From assembly GCF_040656415.1 (NCBI RefSeq), contig NZ_JBFAMC010000001.1:434001-498000 (forward strand): a stretch of 64,000 nt of DNA. Direction: 5' to 3'. This document shows positions 59,524 through 64,000 of this stretch, in pieces. The position numbers were made by a program, and so were the translations under genes. The stretch is from Rhodococcus_F sp040656415. GTDB lineage: Bacteria > Actinomycetota > Actinomycetes > Mycobacteriales > Mycobacteriaceae. A model generated the notes under the pieces. It did no database searches, was not told the DNA's origin, and worked only from the letters and a program-made list of their open reading frames with translations. Position 1 is the stretch's first letter, and every line of letters starts with the position of its first letter.

Positions 59524-60655
59524 CGCCCTCAGCACCGCGAAGGCCCGCAGCCGGAAGGGGCTGCGGACCTCGGTTCAGCGTCTCCGAGTGTCGGCATTGC
59601 CGATTCTGCAGTGCGCGGTGGCCGCCGCGGGTGCTTGGTGGGTAGCCACAGAGATCATCGGACACGCCTCCCCGTTCTTTGCGCCCATCGCAGCGGTGGT
59701 GTCATTGGGGCTGTCGCTCGGCGCCCGGTTGCGTCGATCGGTCGAACTGGTTGCGGGCGTCACGATCGGCATCGGCGTTGGCGACCTTCTCATCGCGGCC
59801 ATCGGTACGGGAACCTGGCAGATCGCGCTCGTGGTGGGGCTGGCCATGTCCGCGGCGGTATTGCTCAACAGCGGTCCCATCTTCTCGATGCAGGCGGCCA
59901 GTTCGGCCGTCCTGGTCGCGACGCTCTTGCCGCCGGGCGACAGTGCGGGAGTCGACCGCATGGTGGACGCTTTGACAGGTGGGCTGGTCGGTATCGCTGT
60001 CGTGGCGGTAATCCCCACGCACCCGATCGGGCGCGCCCGCAAGCAGGCGGCGAACATTTTGGGCACTGCCACCGAGGTGCTACGGATGGTGGCCGACGGA
60101 TTGGTGTCCAACGACGACAAGCCCATCGAAGAGGCGCTGCAGAAGGCTAGAGCCACGCAAGGTTCCATCGACAGCCTGCGGGCACAGCTTGCGGGTGGCC
60201 GAGAGATCAGTCGGATCTCGCCGTTGTACTGGAATACCCGAGGGCGACTCGATCGACTGTCCGCAGCCGCTGACCCGCTCGACAACGCGTTGCGAAATAT
60301 GCGAGTGCTGGCCAGGCGTTCGCTCACGCTGGTGCGTGACGACGAAATTCTCAACCCTCGTCTGGTCGACCAGGTGGAAAAACTCGCCCACGCGGTGGAA
60401 ACCCTGAGGCAGATGGCGCTCGCCGATCCTGGTCAGCAACCGGATCAGGCCGAGGCGGCGAGGGTTCTGCGGTCGGTAGCTTCCGGGCTGAAACCGGAAC
60501 TGGTAGAGAACGCGGGCCTGTCCGCGACGGTGGTGTTTGCGCAGGTTCGCTCCCTGACGGTCGATCTGTTGCGGGTTGCAGGCCTCGAGCGCATCTCTGC
60601 CATCGCAACGTTGCCGCCCACGGTCGAGAATCCGGCGTATCCACCCGAACTCTGA
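59510..60655 (+). CDS. FUSC-family (aromatic acid exporter-like) membrane protein
   Basis: Membrane protein of 381 aa. Five or six helices span residues 30-165 (LQCAVAAAGAWWVATEIIG, FFAPIAAVVSLGLSLGARL, SVELVAGVTIGIGVGDLLIA), followed by about 200 residues of cytoplasmic helical sequence. This is the half-size FUSC/ArAE layout linked to export of aromatic acids or envelope precursors. TTG at 59510 lies inside the DUF3151 coding region, 14 bp before that stop. Function in detail is unknown. Confidence 0.85.
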   Translation: MASASALSTAKARSRKGLRTSVQRLRVSALPILQCAVAAAGAWWVATEIIGHASPFFAPIAAVVSLGLSLGARLRRSVELVAGVTIGIGVGDLLIAAIGTGTWQIALVVGLAMSAAVLLNSGPIFSMQAASSAVLVATLLPPGDSAGVDRMVDALTGGLVGIAVVAVIPTHPIGRARKQAANILGTATEVLRMVADGLVSNDDKPIEEALQKARATQGSIDSLRAQLAGGREISRISPLYWNTRGRLDRLSAAADPLDNALRNMRVLARRSLTLVRDDEILNPRLVDQVEKLAHAVETLRQMALADPGQQPDQAEAARVLRSVASGLKPELVENAGLSATVVFAQVRSLTVDLLRVAGLERISAIATLPPTVENPAYPPEL

Positions 60656-60672
60656 ACCGCGCACGGTTGAAA

Positions 60673-60694
60673 CATATGCGTAGTTGTGCATATG
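60673..60694. promoter_or_regulatory. Inverted repeat CATATGC-N8-GCATATG, metal-sensor-type operator
   Basis: Perfect 7-bp arms with AT-rich ends, 33-55 bp before the CDF exporter start. Such ATATGC...GCATAT repeats are typical sites of ArsR/SmtB metal sensors (CmtR, KmtR, NmtR types), which control CDF or P-type exporters. No sensor gene is in the window. Confidence 0.6.
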
Positions 60695-60727
60695 ATCGGG
60701 CGGAGTTCAGGTGGAAGGGGTTGCCTA

Positions 60728-61654
60728 ATGGGCGTCGGGCACGGTCATTCACACGGCGGCACGGGCGGTGGCGGCGAGACAGGTCCGTCCCGGGGGCGCA
60801 TCCGGCGCATGATCGTGGCATTGGTCATCGTCGTCCTGTTTCTGATCCTCGAGGCGAGCGTCGGTCTGATCATCAACTCCCTGGCGTTGATTGCCGACGC
60901 CGGGCACATGCTCACCGATGTCGTCGGAATGTCGATGGGACTCGTCGCACTCCTGCTGGCACGCCGCGGAAGTACCGCCGCAGCTCGGACCTTCGGGTGG
61001 CACCGCGCCGAAGTGCTGACCGCAATGCTGAACGCCGCGTTGCTGCTCGGGGTTGCGGCCTGGGTGTTCTACGAGGCGATTACCCGGATCGGTGACGCAC
61101 CCGAACTTCCGGGGCTGGCGCTGATACTCACCGCGACTGCCGGACTCGCAGCGAACATCGTCGTGATGGCGATGCTGCGCGCCGACTCGAAGGAGAGCCT
61201 GGCCGTCCGGGGCGCATATCTCGAAGTGTTTGCGGACGCTGTCGGCAGCGTCGGTGTCCTCATTGCAGGTGGTCTGATTCTGGCCTTCAACTGGACGTAC
61301 GCAGACATCGTCGTCGGTGTCCTCATTTCGCTGTGGGTGGTGCCGCGCGCAATCAAACTCGCGGCGGCGGCGCTGCGGATTCTGACCCAGGCCTCACCCG
61401 CCGACGTGGACGTCGAGACGGTGCATGCCGACCTCGCCGCGCTGCCCGGAGTAACCGGAGTTCACGACCTGCACGTGTGGACACTGACGACCGGCATGGA
61501 TGTGGCGACTGTGCACCTGACCACCGATTCCGACCCCTCCGCAGTGCTGGAGGCCGCCCGTGCCGTACTCGAAGCGCACCACCTGCCCCATGCGACGGTG
61601 CAGGTGGAGTCGACCACGAACGGGCGGCACTGCGCGGAGAACGTCACCTGGTAG
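60728..61654 (+). CDS. Cation diffusion facilitator (CDF) metal exporter
   Basis: Zn/Co/Ni-type exporter of 308 aa. His-rich N-terminus GHGHSHGGTGGGG, six helices (about 30-200) with metal-site residues in ALIADAGHMLTDVVGMS (H-D) near 70 and YLEVFADAVGSVGVLIAGG (D) near 170, and a cytoplasmic C-terminal domain (VHDLHVWTL, ATVQVES). ATG at 60728 fits better than an ATG 14 codons earlier, which lies before the His-rich motif. An ArsR-type repeat just upstream suggests induction by metal. Confidence 0.93.
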   Translation: MGVGHGHSHGGTGGGGETGPSRGRIRRMIVALVIVVLFLILEASVGLIINSLALIADAGHMLTDVVGMSMGLVALLLARRGSTAAARTFGWHRAEVLTAMLNAALLLGVAAWVFYEAITRIGDAPELPGLALILTATAGLAANIVVMAMLRADSKESLAVRGAYLEVFADAVGSVGVLIAGGLILAFNWTYADIVVGVLISLWVVPRAIKLAAAALRILTQASPADVDVETVHADLAALPGVTGVHDLHVWTLTTGMDVATVHLTTDSDPSAVLEAARAVLEAHHLPHATVQVESTTNGRHCAENVTW

Positions 61655-61692
61655 CGATTCGAGGCTTCGGTGTCGAGATCATCGAGGGACCA

Positions 61693-62175
61693 TCACTTGA
61701 TGAATCGCTTGATGCCCTTGCCGGGTCGCCAGAAGTCGATGTACATGTGATCTCCGTCGACCGTGGTCAACACAACTTCCTCGAGGTCGAGTTCGAAGAC
61801 GTCAGCCTCGGGAGCCTCGCCGGGGTCGTGATCGTATCGATCGACATAGTGATCGAGGATCCGCTTCTTCCGCTCTCCGAGAATTTCCTGAGCGCGGCCG
61901 GTGATCTTGGCGTCGCCGCCTTCCATCGAGTGGTGGCCAGGGTTGCTGTGGAGCGAGAACCGCGGATCCCGTTGCAAATCTTGCACTTTCCGGGCTCCCA
62001 CCATCGACCCGAGCAGGAGTGAGCCCTCATAGATCTCCACCTCGGTGCCGCTGACGCGCGGCGAGCCGTCAGTGCGCAGTGTCGCCAGGACGTGGTGCTT
62101 GTGGGCCTCGAGGCGCGCTGCGACGGCGCGAGCCAGGTCCGGGGCTTCGGTTGCGAACGTGGTCCAGTTGGTCAT
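61693..62175 (-). CDS. PPOX-class (pyridoxamine-phosphate oxidase-like) FMN or F420 protein
   Basis: Flavin- or F420-binding protein of 160 aa with the split-barrel fold. Features: HHVLATLRTDGSPRVSGTEVEIYEG near 28, GARKVQDLQRDPRFSLHSNP near 60, and DAKITGRAQEILGERKKRI near 90. The start is ATG at 62175; longer reading in frame is unlikely. Its partner in activity is unknown. It is divergent from the WYL regulator and shares a palindrome with it. Confidence 0.87.
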   Translation of the reverse strand: MTNWTTFATEAPDLARAVAARLEAHKHHVLATLRTDGSPRVSGTEVEIYEGSLLLGSMVGARKVQDLQRDPRFSLHSNPGHHSMEGGDAKITGRAQEILGERKKRILDHYVDRYDHDPGEAPEADVFELDLEEVVLTTVDGDHMYIDFWRPGKGIKRFIK

Positions 62176-62199
62176 GCCGATCAGTGTGTACCGGTATCC

Positions 62200-62216
62200 C
62201 TGACAGGTTGTGTCAG
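62200..62216. promoter_or_regulatory. Palindrome CTGACA-GGTTG-TGTCAG, probable WYL regulator site
   Basis: Perfect 6-bp arms, 17 bp in all, in the 63-bp space between two divergent starts (62175 and 62239), so it can control both genes. Confidence 0.6.
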
Positions 62217-62238
62217 CAATTTTGTCTAGACTCATCAC

Positions 62239-63195
62239 ATGCGGTCGAGCCGACTCGTCGAGCTCATGCTGCGGCTCGAAGGCAGCCGGGGTGTCACCGC
62301 GCAGCGCCTCGCGGAGGAACTCGGCGTGTCGGTACGAACCGTGTATCGCGATGTCGCGGCACTGTCGGCGGCAGGTGTTCCGGTGTGGACCGAGAGCGGT
62401 CCTGGCGGCGGTGTGCGCCTGCTCGACGGCTGGCAATCGAAACTCGGCGCGATGACCGGCGCCGAGACGTCGGCGCTGATGCTGCTCGGGGTGCCGTCCA
62501 TTGCCGAGGACCTCGGGCTCCGCCACGTCGCCACCGCTGCACAATCGAAGTTGTTGAGGGCCTTGCCTCTTCCACTTCGGGCGGACGCACTCGCGTGGCG
62601 TGACCGCCTGTACGTGGATGCACCCGGGTGGTTCAACCGGCCTCGCGATGTCGGCCACTTACCCGATGTTGCCGTAGCCGTCCTCGAAGGGCGGCGGTTG
62701 CGCGTGTCCTACCGCACGGGAAGACGGGCGGCGACGCGAACTCTCGATCCTCTGGGCCTGGTCGCGAAGGCCGGCGTGTGGTACCTCGTCGCCCGGCACC
62801 GTAGCCGCGCGTTGTCGTACCGTGTGTCGAGGATTGCGGAGGCGATCGTCCTGGACGAACCGGCGACGCGGCCCGACGCCTTCGATCTGCCGACGTGGTG
62901 GGCGGACTCGGTTGCCGAGTTCGACCGGGCTCTGCTGCGATTCGACTGCCGCGTGCGCCTGTCCGCCGCGGCGTGGCGGCGGCTCCCACATGTCATCGGC
63001 GTCGAGGCGGCCCGTGTCGAACCCGGACCTCCCGACGACGACGGATGGCTGACACTCGACCTGCGGCTCGAGGCTGAGGATGTCGCGCTCGATCAGCTCA
63101 CCTCGCTCGGATCCGAGGTGGAGGTACTCGAGCCGCAGTCGTTGCGGGACGCACTGCGCGCCGTCGGCGCTGCGATGATGCACCGCAACCGCTGA
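62239..63195 (+). CDS. WYL-domain helix-turn-helix transcriptional regulator
   Basis: Regulator of 318 aa with a DeoR/HTH_11-like winged helix (about 1-60; LMLRLEGSRGVTAQRLAEEL, VSVRTVYRDVAALSAAG), a WYL domain (about 145-215, seen as LDPLGLVAKAGVWYLVARHR with a preserved WYL triad) and a C-terminal extension (WCX-like). WYL proteins sense small ligands or nucleotides. ATG at 62239 follows a palindrome by 22 bp, suggesting autoregulation and control of the PPOX gene. Confidence 0.92.
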   Translation: MRSSRLVELMLRLEGSRGVTAQRLAEELGVSVRTVYRDVAALSAAGVPVWTESGPGGGVRLLDGWQSKLGAMTGAETSALMLLGVPSIAEDLGLRHVATAAQSKLLRALPLPLRADALAWRDRLYVDAPGWFNRPRDVGHLPDVAVAVLEGRRLRVSYRTGRRAATRTLDPLGLVAKAGVWYLVARHRSRALSYRVSRIAEAIVLDEPATRPDAFDLPTWWADSVAEFDRALLRFDCRVRLSAAAWRRLPHVIGVEAARVEPGPPDDDGWLTLDLRLEAEDVALDQLTSLGSEVEVLEPQSLRDALRAVGAAMMHRNR

Positions 63196-63229
63196 CGCGC
63201 AGGTGCTGCCGCCGTGGGGCAGGTGGAGA

Positions 63230-64000
63230 TCAGGATGCGAGGATTCGGCGGAGTTGACGCGCCTGTCCTGCGAGGCGGCCCGTCGAGGTGCGAAGTTCGG
63301 ATTCGTCAACGCAGAGGTCATCGGTGGCCCAGACCGTGCGGTGGCGAAGATGGTGCCATTGCTCGTCCACCGCTTTGTGCAGTTCGTTGGCGAGAGGTTG
63401 AGATGTGCTCACGGGTGGGAAGTACGCACTGAACTCGACGGTAGGGATGGCGACAACCGTGTCGAGTGTGGCGAACAACCCTGGCGGTAGGGCGTCGAGC
63501 AACACGGCCGACCGTTCCTGCGCGCTGAACTCGATCGACGACAGCAGGCGAATCCACACCTCGAATTCCGGGTCGGAGCCGCCCGCGAAAGGCCGCGCTG
63601 CATTGATCGGGCGGATGTCGAGGTATCGGGAGAATGGCACGAAGTCGACCGGAATCTCCAGCGGGGGAAGCTGTTCCGGATCCACGCTTCCGACGTCCGA
63701 GGAGCCGGCGGGCCAGGAGCGTGCGTCGCCGCCGGTGTCGCGGGTAAGGCGGACCAGCGCGCCGGCGGAGTCGGCGATCGACGCCCGGACACTGGGCGTT
63801 CTCCCACCGTGCTCGACGTCGACCCGAACGTTCACTGGGCCCGGATCGACAGGCCTGGTGAGGTGGGCTGCCAGGGCGACCGGTGTCGCGGTGGTCTCGG
63901 CCGAGGCGGCGTGCAGCATCGAGGCTACGACGAGCCCACCGTGCAGACCGCCGAAACCGAGCCAGCTGGAATCGAACTCGGAAGGGAAGGTGGTTGTGGT
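63230..64000 (-). CDS. TesB-like hotdog acyl-CoA thioesterase, 5' end beyond window
   Basis: The stop is at 63230 and the frame stays open to the right edge (257 residues seen), so the N-terminus lies outside. A hotdog motif near the edge reads FDSSWLGFGGLHGGLVVASM, and a second conserved block is FVPFSRYLDIRPINAARPFAGG near residue 120, as in TesB-like acyl-CoA thioesterases with two hotdog halves. It would hydrolyse acyl-CoA to free acid and CoA. Convergent with the WYL regulator. Confidence 0.8.
   Translation of the reverse strand, partial: TTTTFPSEFDSSWLGFGGLHGGLVVASMLHAASAETTATPVALAAHLTRPVDPGPVNVRVDVEHGGRTPSVRASIADSAGALVRLTRDTGGDARSWPAGSSDVGSVDPEQLPPLEIPVDFVPFSRYLDIRPINAARPFAGGSDPEFEVWIRLLSSIEFSAQERSAVLLDALPPGLFATLDTVVAIPTVEFSAYFPPVSTSQPLANELHKAVDEQWHHLRHRTVWATDDLCVDESELRTSTGRLAGQARQLRRILAS

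Overview
The window is one continuous stretch of high-GC actinobacterial chromosome, most likely Rhodococcus (R. erythropolis-like) or a close mycolic-acid-producing relative. The evidence is GC-rich codon use, frequent GTG/TTG starts, a TtfA-like gene (mycolate transport factor), an AlkB alkane hydroxylase, and gene content that matches the Mycobacterium tuberculosis Rv0337c-Rv0385 neighbourhood as I remember it. I see no rRNA, tRNA, CRISPR array, insertion sequence or prophage, so this looks like core chromosome with accessory genes between conserved blocks.

Layout. 0-6.2 kb: DHA2 drug exporter, 3-mercaptopyruvate-type sulfurtransferase, and a GH65 phosphorylase/hydrolase coupled to a beta-phosphoglucomutase-like HAD enzyme. 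6.3-13 kb: acidic lipoprotein, BRCT-like protein, 59-residue acidic protein, FetB-like permease, low-molecular-weight tyrosine phosphatase, secreted lipase, a membrane-anchored Hsp70-like ATPase with a polyproline tail, and a small membrane protein. 13-14 kb has no convincing gene but holds strong hairpins. 13.9-23.2 kb: XRE regulator, AspC/AlaA-type aminotransferase, S9 peptidase, small membrane and zinc-ribbon proteins, AlkB, and a large membrane Fe-S reductase with a lysine/alanine/proline/glycine repeat tail. 23.6-28.1 kb: two tandem secreted glycine-zipper proteins converge on two tandem secreted trypsin-like proteases. 28.2-31.3 kb: DeoR-galT-galK operon. 32.0-36.1 kb: dnaK-grpE-dnaJ-hspR operon. 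36.2-37.4 kb: three tandem secreted Gly/His-rich paralogues, followed by a NarL-type two-component system. 39.7-44.5 kb: acyl-CoA synthetase and three related flavin reductases, two of them fused to globins. 44.9-54 kb: clpB, a DUF5666-like protein, ttfA, a short-chain dehydrogenase, pyrE, a SpoU/TrmH methyltransferase and GH76. 53.5-64 kb: CcdA/DsbA pair, two DedA proteins, fba, Rv0361-like and DUF3151 proteins, FUSC-like transporter, CDF metal exporter, PPOX protein, WYL regulator, and the 3' part of a hotdog-type acyl-CoA thioesterase that runs off the right edge.

Regulation is readable in places. HAIR-type inverted repeats (HspR sites) precede both dnaK and clpB, and HspR is encoded at the end of the dnaK operon. 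A metal-sensor-type repeat precedes the CDF exporter. A 17-bp palindrome lies between the PPOX gene and the WYL regulator, and tandem palindromes precede the XRE gene. The least expected signal is an 18-bp palindrome of form GTCCCC-NNNT-CGGGGGA, found upstream of the NarL response regulator and, 30 kb away, upstream of the BRCT-like gene, with more half-sites before the 59-residue gene. This suggests a small uncharacterised regulon. Compared with the remembered M. tuberculosis order, the block from the globin-reductase/clpB pair to DUF3151 is cleanly inverted while the dnaK operon and aspC side are not.
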